From assembly GCA_947311845.1 (NCBI GenBank), contig CAMZMU010000111.1, forward strand, positions 12,318,743-12,382,742: a DNA stretch of 64,000 bases. The letters are read 5' to 3'. Under the pieces are notes generated by a model, which saw only the letters and a list, made by a program, of their open reading frames with translations, made no database searches and had not been told where the DNA came from. Position numbers and translations under genes: made by a program. This document shows, piece by piece, positions 23,605 through 34,360 of the stretch. Source of the DNA: Poa pratensis. Lineage: Eukaryota; Streptophyta; Magnoliopsida; Poales; Poaceae. The first letter of the stretch is position 1. Each line of letters begins with the position of its first letter.

Positions 23605-24562
23605 CCTACTCCACTAGGTAAGCTCGTCTGGGCGAAAAGTTCATCTAAAACGAAGCAACCATCCCTCGCCATTATGGGCTTGGGCTACCGAGATGTCAGG
23701 GTTAGAACAAATGTCGAAAAGGTGAGGGAAAAGGGTCTTGATGGGGACTCTCCCGTCCACCAGTCATGCCATAATATGGTTCTTCAGCCATTACCCAACG
23801 TAAATCTGATGCCCAGTTTGAATTGGTCTTTAACTTTATGTAAGTTGTGCCAGAACTGGGACCCTCCCAGAGGTGAAGAGGTAAAGATGTTGGTATCTCG
23901 CATGTATTTTGCTCTAATCAGCCAAGCCCACAGGGAGTGATTGTTTTCTTCTGTTAACAGCCGCCACAGCCATTTTGCCATGAGGGCTATGTTGAAAGAT
24001 TTAGAATTGAGGATTCCAAGACCGCCCTGGTCCTTGGGGGTACACACTGCTGGCCAATTTAGCCAGTGGTACTTTTTCTTGTCTCGCACTCCTTCCTAGA
24101 AGAAGCGGGCAAGGTGTTTATCAAAACCTGCGTGGGTACCATTAGCAAACAGAAACAGGCTCATCGCATAGACAGGTAAGCTAGAGAGGCACGACGTGGT
24201 CAAGGTTAGTCTCGCCGCTGACGACTTAAACCTGCCTTGCCATGGGTCCACCATGTGTCCCACCTGATTGACCAAATATTCCAGGTCGCTAATTGTTAGC
24301 TTCCTGTCAGCTATAGGGAGGCCAAGGTAGATGAACGGGAAGGACCCTTCCTTGCAGTTCAGAAGGTTGGCAACCCTTGTTCGTGTTGGGGCGCTCCCAT
24401 CACGATAACCTCACTCTTGAGGTAATTTGTCTTCAAACAGGAGAGGAGCTCGAAGCAAATAAGCAAAAACTTGAGATTGGCTAAGTCTAGATCAAAGTTT
24501 TGAAGCAGGATAATTGTATCATCTGCGTATTGGAGGTGGGTGACACCCCCAGGGATGAGGTG
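23605..24562 (-). pseudogene. LINE-1 ORF2, C-terminal part (from YADD motif), left of E3
   Basis: On the minus strand this continues the LINE reverse transcriptase that ends at 32032. It starts in frame at the E3 junction and carries the catalytic motif LQYADDTIIL at about 24515-24545. After a frameshift near 24370 come FIYLGLPIADRK, then CTPKDQGGLGILN (about 24010-24060) and finally the segment typical of the LINE C-terminus (LLFPHLFDICSN-like). Stops and frameshifts make it non-functional. The reading reaches the E1 LTR at 23604, showing that E1 cut the same LINE; the 3' end is outside the window. Confidence 0.85.
24558..24562. repeat. Target site duplication of E3, left copy
   Basis: AGGTG just before the left LTR; identical to 32032-32036. 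Confidence 0.9.
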
Positions 24563-26143
24563 TGATGACGTGGATCGCACGTTCGTTGGGAGACCCCAAG
24601 AGGAATGTATGAAGCAGTGTAGCAGCAGTTTCCCTCAGTATGAAACCAAGGTTTAATCGAACCAGTAGGAGCAAGAAATCACTTCTGAAGGTTGTTGGTG
24701 GCGCCGTTTACTCGATCACCAACGTGGAATCTGCACACAACACAATCAAACTACTTTGCCCCAACGAAACAGTGAGGTTGTCAATCTCACCGGCTTGCTG
24801 AAAACAAAGGATTAAACGTATGGTGTGGAAAACAGTAGTAAATTGCAGAGAATGAAAAGGAACAATGTTTGCAGTTGGTTGTATTATCAGTGTAAAAGAA
24901 TGGACCGGGGTCCACAGTTCACTAGTGGTGTCTCTCCATAAAAGATAACTAACATGCTGGGTGAACAAATTACAGCTGGGCAATTGACAAAATATTGAGC
25001 GCATGACAATGCATATATATGACATGATGATTACTATGATATTCATGTGGGCATTACGACAAAATACATAGACCGTTATCCAACAGCGTCTATGACTAAT
25101 AATCCACCTCCAGGTTGTCATCCGAGTTCCCCGTTGGTATTAAGTTGCAAGCAACGGATAATGCATTAAGTAATGTGCGTAATGTAAACAAATGCATTAG
25201 ACCTAACGGCGCACCCTTAAGCTAAGCATCGGTTATTTTATCCCTAGTGGCAACAGCACATCCACAATCTTAGAAGTTATTGTCACTCTCCCAGATTACC
25301 GGAGGCATGAACCCACTATCTAGCATAAATACTCACTCTTGGAGTTACAAGCATCTACTTGGCCAAAGCATCTACTAGTAACGGAAAGCATGCAAGATCA
25401 TAAATAACATATAAGATAGATTGATAATCAACTTGACATAGTATTCAATATTCATCGGATCCCAGCAAACACAACATGTAGCATTACAATAAGATGATCT
25501 TGATCATGATAGGCAGCTCACAAGATCTAAACATGATAGCATAAAGTGGAGAGACAACCATCTAGCTACTGCATGGACCCGTAGTCCAAGGATGAACTAC
25601 TCACGCATCACTCCGGAGGCAGGCATGGTGATGTAGAGCCCTCCGGTGATGATTCCCCTCTCCGGCAGGGTGCCGGGAAGAGCTTCTGAACCCTCCCGAG
25701 CTAGGGTTGACGGCGGCGGCGTCTCTGGAACTTTTCGTGGATAATGGCTCGGGTATTTAGGGTTTTCGCGTCGGAGATAAATAGGCGAAAGGGCGGCGGC
25801 TGGAGACGCCGTGGGGCCCACACCACCCCACGGCGCGGGGGGGGGCCGCCGCCCCATGGTGTGGCTGCTCGTGGCTCCCCTCCGTCTCTCCTTTGGACTC
25901 CGTGTACGTGTTGGAAAAATAGGAGGTTCTGTCCAAGTTTCGTCCAATTCCGAGAATATTTCCAGACTAGCTTTTCTGGAATACAAAAACAGCAGAAAAC
26001 AGGAACTGGCACTGTGGCATCTTGTTAATAGGTTAGTCCCAGAAAATGCATAAAAATGCTATGAAGTGTATATAAAACATGTAACAATTGGTATAATATC
26101 AACATGGAACATCAGAAATTATAGATACGTTTGAGACGTATCA
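24563..26143 (-). repeat. E3 3' LTR (left copy), 1581 bp
   Basis: On the + strand it runs TGATGACGTGG...GACGTATCA. In minus orientation this is the 3' LTR, because the polypurine tract abuts its right edge and the primer site lies at the other LTR. It contains a GC-rich leader segment (25680-25870). Confidence 0.92.
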
Positions 26144-26158
26144 AGCATCCCCAAGCTT
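26144..26158 (-). other. E3 polypurine tract region
   Basis: On the minus strand AAGCTTGGGGATGCT directly precedes the LTR start TGATACGTCTC. About 10 bases further upstream is CTCGAGGACGAG (26166-26177), identical to the motif before the LARD polypurine tract. Confidence 0.7.
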
Positions 26159-28727
26159 AGTTCTACTCGTCCTCGAGTAGGTAAAACGATAAAAACAAAA
26201 TAATTTCTGAGGTGACATGCTACAATCATAATCTTGATCAAATAGTATTGTAAAGCACATGTTATGAATGAAGTGATCCAGGTCAATGGTCTATAGTTTG
26301 CTAGCAAGTAGATAATGAGCAAACAACTGAATCATATAAGCAAAAACTTTTCATGAATAGTACTTTCGAGACAAGCATCAAAGAGTTTTGCATAAGAGTT
26401 AACTCATAAAGCAATAGATTCTAAGTAAAAGGTATTTAACCAACACAAAGGAAGATTTAAGCTTCAGCAATTGCTTTCAACTTTCAACATATATATCTCA
26501 TGGATATTTGTCAACACAAAGCAATATAATAAGTGCAATATACAAGCATATAAAAATTGTTGCACCAAAGTTGACACTAGTGTTTGCTTCTAAGATAGAA
26601 AGAAGTAGGAAAACTGACTCAACATAAAAGTAAAAGAAAGGCCCTTCGCAGAGGGAAGCAGGGATTAAATCATGTGCTAGAGCTTTTTAAGTTTTTGAAA
26701 TCATATAGAGAGTAAAAATAAGTTTTGGAGGTGTTTGTTAATTGTCAACGAATCAGAAAATGGAAAGTACAATATGACCCCTGCCAACCAGACTTTTAAG
26801 AGCGGCTCCCATGAAGGACGTTATTTCTACCAGCAAGGCAGATCATCCCTCTTCTCTTTTGTTTACACATGCAGATATTTCACTGTTTGTCATTGCTTGA
26901 CTGATAAATCAGGGCAAAAATGTGAAGAGAATTAAGCGGTTAAAGTTGTAATTAATTGGGACTGGGCACCCCATTTGCCAGCTCTTTTTGCAAAATTAAT
27001 GGATAAGCGGATGTATATGCCGCTAGTCCGGTGGTAAAGTCTGTTTGACAGTTGACATAAAGACATCCACCCCGTCCTCATGAGCTTGGTAAACATTGAC
27101 ACAAAAAGGAGTAATAATTTTGAATAGTTTAAAGGTAGCACATGAAAAATTTACTTGGAATGGCAAGGAAATACCACATATAGGTAGTTATGGTGGACAC
27201 AGATGGCATGGATTTTGGCTCAAGGTTTTGGATGCACGAGAAGCATTCCCTCTCAGTACAGAGTTTAGGCTAGCAAGGTTATTTGAAGCAAACACAGGAT
27301 ATCAACCGACACAGCAAGACTTATATGAAAACATATTGCAAGCATTATAAGACTCTACACTGTCTTCCTTGTTAACCAAACCCTTTTACTAGAAAATATC
27401 TAGACCTTAGAGATACCAATCATGCAAACCAAATTTCAACGAGCTTTACGGTAGTTCTTCATTAATAGGTTTTAACTACATGATACAAAAGCTTAAACAT
27501 GAACTACTTGATAACTCAAAACAATTGACAAGTATCAAATTATCCAATACAGATCTACAAGAATATGTAAGCTTTTTCCATTATACCATCTACCACATGC
27601 AACATTTTCTGTTCCAACCAAACACCAATCAATTTATTTCAACATAAACTCTCCAAACAATTATAAGTGAAGCAAGAGAGTACTTTTTTAAAAGAACTAA
27701 CAGCTCTGAATAAGAGATGCATGCAAAACAGGAGCTAAAAGCATAGCAATAGCTAGATAAGAATACTCAACAAGTATAAGTGAAGAATAGGAGTATTCAT
27801 ATGAAAAAGCGGAGCGTGTCTCTCTCCCAATCAAGAATGCTAGGGTCCAATCAAGTTGACCATAAGAAAAATAAAATACTGAAAATAAAAGCACACAGAC
27901 GCTCCAAGTAAAGCACATATGATGTGAAAGAATTAAAATATAGTTTCACTAGAGATGACCTGATAAGTTGCTGATGAAGAAGGGGATGCCTTGGGCATCC
28001 CCAAGCTTAGACGCTTGAGTCTTCTTGAAATATGCTGGGGTGATCCATGGGAGCATCCCCAAGCTTAAGCTCTTCACTCTTCTTGATCACATTATATCAT
28101 CCTTCTCTCTTGACCCTTGAAAACTTCCGCCACACCAAACTCAGAGTAATTCTCATTAGAGGGTTAGTGCACAATCAAAAACTCACATGTTCTATAAGGA
28201 CACAAACATGACCGTTACTTTTAACATTAACTACTGCCACTGATGTTATGTGAAGCTCTTCACCCTAAAAAAGAATTCCACTCAACACTAGTAAAAGAGA
28301 GAATGCGAAAAATAAAAGACAGAATCTGTCTAAACAGAACAGTCGTAAAGACGAATTTTTTCGAGGCACTTACGTTGCTCAGATCGAAAAACAAAACTAA
28401 CGAAAGATGCGTACATATCTGAGGATCACGCACAAATTTCAGATTTAAATAATTTTCTGTGATTTTACAGAAGAAAACGGTGAACAGCAGAAATCTGTTC
28501 CTGCGCAGAAATCCAAATCTAGCATCATCTTCCTATTAGAGGCTACTTGGCACAACAATGCGATAAAATAAAGATACAAAGGAATTGTTACAGAAGTAAA
28601 CAACTCCTTGACTCATGGGTTGCCTCCCAAAAGCGCTTTCTTTAATGCATTTTAGCTAGGCTAGAAGATTTTAATGATGCTCTCATAAGAATAAGAGTTG
28701 AAAAAAAAGAGCATCAAGAGGCAAATA
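26159..28727 (-). other. E3 internal non-coding region
   Basis: AT-rich sequence between the ORF stop and the polypurine tract. Two short + strand frames (26735-26935 and 27096-27350) lie antisense to the element; the second reads HEKFTWNGKEIPHIGSYGG and is not recognised. The block with AAAGCGCTT and GGGAGGCAACCC (minus strand, 28616-28646) lies just after the ORF as in E1. No pol genes. Confidence 0.6.
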
Positions 28728-29950
28728 TCAAACACGTTTAAGTCTAACCCACTTCCTATGCAAAGGAATCTTGTAGTAAAATAAATTATTGAAGCATAAA
28801 GAAACTAGCATAGGAAGATACAACAAATGCAACTTTAAAACTTCCAACATAAAGAGAGGTGTTTTAGTGAATTGAAAACTTTTACAACCATATTTTCCTC
28901 TCTCATAATAACTTTCAGTAGAATCATGAACAAACTCAACAATATAACTATCACATAAAGCATGCTTTTCATGATCTACAAACACATAATTTTTATCAAG
29001 CTCCAAAATAGTGGGATTAAAACTTTCAAACCCACTTTTAACAATATTAAAACAAGATGATTGATCACTCTCAATAGTAGAATACATAATATTATCAAGC
29101 AACATAGGACTATCATCTAGAGCTTTATCATAAACATTTTCTAAGCAAACTTTCTCATTACCATGCATTTCAAAATTAGGCACAAATAAAGGATTATCAT
29201 AAGATTTATCAAAATAGCATGGATTATCATAAATAACAGTAGCATAATTATTTCCACAAGTTTCATTTATAGGAACTATTTCAATAGAATCCACAGGAAC
29301 ATAACATTCATCCTCCTTTGATACGCATGGGGGACAATCAAATAGTGTAGGAGTTAAAGAGTTACTCTCATTAGAAGGTAGGCATGGGTAGCTAATCCAT
29401 TCTTCCTCCTTTTGTTCATCACTCTCCTCCTCTTTTTCATCCAATGAGCTTTCAGTTTCAGCAATTTCTTCTTCCACATGTTCCTGCAAATTGTGAGTAC
29501 ATTCTTGTGCATTAATGAGTCTCTCTTTATAATCAATGATATACAAATTATTGCTGAAATTTTCTAAGCAATAATCAAGGATAAAAGAGACTGTTTCTTT
29601 AAGTTTATTACAAGCAACACAAGTTTCATAATTTTTAGCCATGAAGGAATCTATCTCAGAAGCTCCCATAAATAAAACAAATTGTTCTACTTGTTCAACT
29701 CCAAAATGAATATAGTTATTCCAATGATAGTTCATAATTAAAACTTCTTCACTAAAGCCACATTGGAATTTAAGATGTTTATCAGGTTGTTCAGAACAAC
29801 AATTTATATCATGGCGTTCAAGCAAAATTTTAGCAATTTGCTTTAACTTTTTAACATGCCTCTCAAGATTTTACCCTCTCTTGATTCTATATACTTTATA
29901 TATAGTTCTTTAGCTTCCATAAACATAGAGGTTCTAGCATGTTCTTCCAT
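28728..29950 (-). pseudogene. E3 ORF1, DNPCY-type acidic protein, frameshifted near the N-terminus
   Basis: The open frame 28728-29825 (365 codons) starts at an internal Met. Sequence resembling its N-terminal extension continues upstream in another frame to an ATG at 29950 (MEEHARTSMFMEAKELYIKY), separated by what looks like a one-base loss in a T run (A run on the minus strand) near 29870. Like the E1 ORF it has acidic low-complexity stretches and repeated motifs (VIYDNPCYFD, SYDNPLFV, VYDKALDDSPMLLDN) and ends near KIPLHRKWVRLKRV. It lies between the primer site and the non-coding region, so in the gag position. No nucleic-acid-binding zinc knuckle is visible. Function unknown. Confidence 0.7.
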
Positions 29951-30410
29951 AGCAACAGTTTTTTTAGATTTTCGGTTTTTTAATTTTTATGGATTTTCAA
30001 ATATATAAGAAAAACAAAACAAAACAAAAACAAACTAAACAAAAGTAAACTAAACAAAACACAAGTAAACAGAAATAAACTAAGCACAATAAAGCTAGAC
30101 AAAAGTAAACTAGACAAAACTAAATAAAATAAAAACAGAGAGAGAGGTAGAGTGCACTCCCCAGGCATTCCTAAAGGATTCCCCACTTTTCTGTCTAAAA
30201 GTAATAATTTCTCCCACAGGTGGCACTACGGAAAAAGGAGCAGAGCTAGACATGATAACAAGACTGAAAGTAACAATTCGAAATAAGCAACTAATTTTTT
30301 GTGTTTTTGATAAATAAAGCAAACAAGACTAGATAAAAATAAACTAAGCAAGACAATAACAAAGTAAAGAGATTGGAAGCGTGAAACTCCCCTTGCAAAA
30401 ATCCTCTTGC

Positions 30411-30428
30411 TCCCCGGCAACGGCGCCA
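30411..30428 (-). other. E3 primer binding site
   Basis: Minus-strand TGGCGCCGTTGCCGGGGA, 11 bases from the LTR edge, same sequence and spacing as in E1. Confidence 0.88.
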
Positions 30429-30439
30429 GAAAAAGTGCT

Positions 30440-32031
30440 TGATGACGTGGATCGCACGTTCGTTGGGAGACCCCGAGAGGAAGGTATGAAGCAGTGTAGC
30501 AGCAGTTTTCCTCAATATGAAACCAAGGTTTAATCGAACCAGTAGGAGCAAGAAATTATTTCTGAAGGTTGTTGGTGGCGCCGTTTACTCGATCATCAAC
30601 GTGGAATCTGCACACAACACAATCAAACTACTTTGCCCCAACGAAAAATGAGGTTGTCAATCTCACCGGCTTGCTGAAAACAAAGGATTAAACGTATGGT
30701 GTGGAAAACAGTAGTAAATTGCAGAGAATGAAAAGGAACAATGTTTGCAGTTGGTTGTATTATCAGTGTAAAAGAATGGACCGGGGTACACAGTTCACTA
30801 GTGGTGTCTCTCCATAAAAGATAACTAACATGCTGGGTGAACAAATTACAGCTGGGCAATTGACAAAATATTGAGCGCATGACAATGCATATATATGACA
30901 TGATGATTACTATCATATTCATGTGGGCATTACGACAAAATACATAGACCGTTATCCAACAGCGTCTACGACTAATAATCCACCTCCAGGTTGTCATCCG
31001 AGTTCCCCGTTGGTATTTAGTTGCAAGCAACGGATAATCGCATTAAGTGATGTGCGTAATGTAAACAAATGCATTAGACCTAACGGCGCACCCTTAAGCT
31101 AAGCATCGGTTATTTTATCCCTAGTGGCAACAGCACATTCACAATCTTAGGAGTTGTTGTCACTCTCCCAGATTACCAGAGGCATGAACCCACTATCTAG
31201 CATAAATACTCACTCTTGGAGTTACAAGCATCTACTTGGCCAAAGCATCTACTAGTAACGAAAAGCATGCAAGATCATAAATAACATATAAGATTGATTG
31301 ATAATCAACTTGACATAGTATTCAATATTCATCGGATCCCAGCAAACACAACATGTAGCATTACAATAAGATGATCTTGATCATGATAGGCAGCTCACAA
31401 GATCTAAACATGATAGCATAAAGTGGAGAGACAACCATCTAGCTACTGCTATGGACCCGTAGTCCAAGGATGAACTACTCACGCATCACTCCGGAGGCAG
31501 GCATGGTGATGTAGAGCCCTCCGGTGATGATTCCCCTCTCCGGCAGGGTGTCGGGAAGAGCTTCTGAACCCTCCCGAGCTAGGGTTGACGGCGGCGGCGT
31601 CTCTGAAACTTTTTTTTGGATAATGGCTCGGGTATTTAGGGTTTTTGCGTCGGGAAGATTATATAGGCGAAAGGGCGGCGGCTGGAGACGCCCGTGGGGC
31701 CCACACCACCCCACGGCGCGGTTGGGGGGCCCGCGCCGCCCCATGGTGTGGCTGGCTCGTGGCTCCCCTCCGTCTCTCCTTTGGACTCCGTGTACGTGTT
31801 GGAAAAATAGGAGGTCCTGTCCAAGTTTCGTCCAATTCCGAGAATATTTCCAGACTTGCTTTTCTGAAATGCAAAAACAGCAGAAAACAGGAACTGACAC
31901 TGTGACATCTTGTTAATAGGTTAGTCACAGAAAATGCATAAAAATGCTATGAAGTGTATATAAAACACGTAACAATTGGTATAATATCAACATGGAACAT
32001 CTGAAATTATAGATACTTTTGAGACGTATCA
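30440..32031 (-). repeat. E3 5' LTR (right copy), 1592 bp
   Basis: Second copy of 24563-26143, next to the primer site. TG...CA ends. The GC-rich segment with CGGCGGCGGCTGG and CCCCACGGCGCGG is shared by both copies. Confidence 0.92.
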
Positions 32032-32036
32032 AGGTG
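32032..32036. repeat. Target site duplication of E3, right copy
   Basis: AGGTG, identical to 24558-24562. With one copy and E3 removed, the LINE-1 reading frame continues without a shift. Confidence 0.9.
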
Positions 32037-34085
32037 TGGCACCACACCTTTGATCTGGCCAGCTCGCCTAGCTGAGTCCAAAATCATGGCTAATGCATCA
32101 GCAATGTAATCAAAGAGTAACGGTGAAATCGGGTCTCCTTGCCTCACACCTCTCTTGTTTTTGAAGAAGGGACCCATTTCACCATTAATGTTGATCGCCG
32201 TCTGCCCACCCGAGACTAGTTGAATGATTCGGTGGATGAAACCAGATTCAAATCCTTTACGCGTGAGCACTTCACGGAGGAAAGACCAGCTAACACGATC
32301 GTAGGCCTTTTCGAAATCTAGTTGAAGGATGACAGCCTCATGGTTATTAGCCTTGAGCTCATGGATGATTTCATGTAAAGCTAGGGCTCCGTCCTGGATG
32401 TGCCTCCCTTTAATGAAGGCAGTTTGTGACAGCGATATTGTCCGATGCGCTACCGGAGCAAGACGAGACGCAAAGGCTTTCGAGACCAATTTAAAGATGA
32501 CATTAATCAGGGCGATAGGCTGAAACTGTTTGATAGAGTCTGCGCCTAGGACTTTTGGGATGAGGGATAGCACCCCGGAGTTAAGTCGTGCGATATCTAA
32601 CATGCCCAGAGCAAAGCCATTTACGATGAGGAGCACCACTGGTCTGACTAGGGTCCAGAAGGTTTTGAAGAAGAGGACCGGCAGCCCATCCGGACCTGGT
32701 GCCGTATATGTCTTAGTATCCCGTAGAACTGCATCTAGTTCTTCAGGAGTAAAAGACAGGGCAAGGGCATCATTGTCAGCTTGGGAGACTCGCTCCGTAC
32801 TAGACCAGTAGCCCTGAGCCAAACCAAGCCACTTAGGTTCCACTGAACCGTAGAGTTCTCTATAAAAGGAGTAGATGTGCTCTTGCAGCTCTTGCTTGGA
32901 AGTAATAGGACCATTCTCCGAATACAGCGAGGAGATGGTGCATTTGCTCTTCCTACCACTGGCAATTGCGTGGAAGTAGGCGGTGTTGGCATCGCCTTTC
33001 AACACCCAGTTGATACGGCTGCGTTGTCTCCAAAACTCCTCTTCCATGGCATAGAGGTGAACTAATTGGTCTTCTAGATGGTACCTCCATGCCCAGCCAT
33101 CCTCATCAAGGGAATTGGTGTCTGCCTCCTGATCCAAAGCCTGGATTTCCAGCAGGAGGTTTTCCTTTTGGAGGCGAGCGTCACGATGCAGGTTGGCCTC
33201 CCAACCTTTGAGGAATTGACGCATGCCCGAAGCAAGGTGATTCCACAGATCTATTGGGTCACGTCTAAAACGGGGCTGGGTGAGTATGTACAGCCAATCT
33301 GACTGCACCTTTTCTCGAAAGCCCGGGACTTTCAGCCAGCTTGCTTCAAACAAGAAGCGGTTTGCTCTTGGTGGAGTTGATTCTCCTGTGCTCAACAGGA
33401 GAGGAGTATGATCGGAGCCAATCAAAGTTTCAGCTGACAAGGAAGTCAGAGGGAAATTCTGTTCCCACGAGGGTGAGATCAAAACCCTGTCGAGGACACT
33501 CCTCACTAGGTTGAGCTGATTGTTGGTCCAGGTGAATCGAGCTCTTGTTCGTTTGATCTCCCTTAGCCCTTTACTAGCAATAAAGTCGTTAAAGAGGTTC
33601 ACATGCGGCCAGTTAATGTTCCTGTTATTTTTGTCATCAGAACCTCGAATCAGATTGAAGTCTCCTGCTATTAGCAGGGGGAGAGCAGTGGACTGGATCT
33701 TAGTATCAAGAAACCAAGCAGACCTCGCGTGGTCTGCTGGACCGTAAACCCGGTAAACTCAAAGTTAAACCGTGAGAGTTTATGGTGAAGGGAGACACTC
33801 ACAAAGAACTCTCCTTTGGAGAAGGCTCCTACTTCTAGCTCGCTGTCTCTATAGCACCAACTACAATGCCCCCAGAATGGCCTGACGCTGGGAGCCAAGA
33901 CCAAAAGAAAAGATCTGAGCCCACAAGGGACTAGAGCTCAGAGAGCGTGAAATCATGTCTAATAGTTTCCTAAATGCAGATTATGTCTATCTTATTCTTC
34001 TTCAGGAAGTCCTTGAGGTGAGAGCGCCAACCTTTGCGCCCAAAGCCCTGATATTCCAAATTAAGCAACGCATTAGGATTTGAGG
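32032..34085 (-). pseudogene. LINE-1 ORF2, endonuclease and reverse transcriptase N-terminal part
   Basis: L1-type ORF2 on the minus strand. The apurinic-type endonuclease begins at about 34060 (QGFGRKGWRSHLKDFL) and soon meets a TAG stop where ...IICIQE is expected. Frameshifts follow, then a long open frame (33602-32032) with LIGSDHTPLLL of the endonuclease end and the reverse transcriptase motifs TAPGPDGLP, FQPIALINVIFK, AFIKGRHIQDG, LQLDFEKAYDRVSW and [14 protein letters not shown]. The YADD motif lies on the other side of E3 at about 24530. L1 ORF2 proteins nick DNA and reverse transcribe their RNA at the target. This copy is dead because of the stop, the frameshifts and two LTR-element insertions. 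Confidence 0.9.
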
Positions 34086-34360
34086 GAGGAAGCGAAGGAA
34101 GAGGGGGTCCGGCTCCGGCAGGGAGCTCCTCGCCTCCGAGATCTAGACCTTCCTCGTCGTCGCTCGATGCTTCGGAGTCCTCTCCGGCAAGAGCCCAGAA
34201 GCGGGAACCCAGGCCGGCACACTGCGGCGGTGGGATATACTGACGGAAGCATCGTGCATTTAAAGTCATTGGCCGAAACTCCTGCAGCTTGCTGCTGCTG
34301 TGAGCATGACACATCAACTTGTAAATTAATCCCGTTAATAAGGCGGAGCTGCCATACAAC
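34086..34360 (-). pseudogene. Possible LINE-1 ORF1 C-terminal remnant
   Basis: Immediately upstream of the endonuclease, the minus frame reads GSRFWALAGEDSEASSDDE followed by a Pro/Leu-rich stretch. A G(S/N)RF..L motif with an acidic run is seen at the end of plant L1 ORF1 proteins. Similarity fades beyond 34260, so the 5' end of LINE-1 is not defined. Confidence 0.35.

Larger units (their letters stand above)
24563..32031 (-). mobile_element. E3: complete non-autonomous Gypsy-type LTR element (Sabrina-like)
   Basis: A 7469-bp element with LTRs of 1581 and 1592 bp and TSD AGGTG, inserted into LINE-1. On the minus strand the LTR begins TGATACGTCTC and ends GACGTCATCA, followed by an 11-base spacer and primer site TGGCGCCGTTGCCGGGGA. 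The only long ORF is the DNPCY-type protein in the gag position; there is no pol. Size, LTR type and gene content resemble the Triticeae family Sabrina, but the family name is from memory. The LTRs differ at roughly 35-45 sites by eye, many C/T or G/A, so it is clearly older than E2. Confidence 0.92.
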
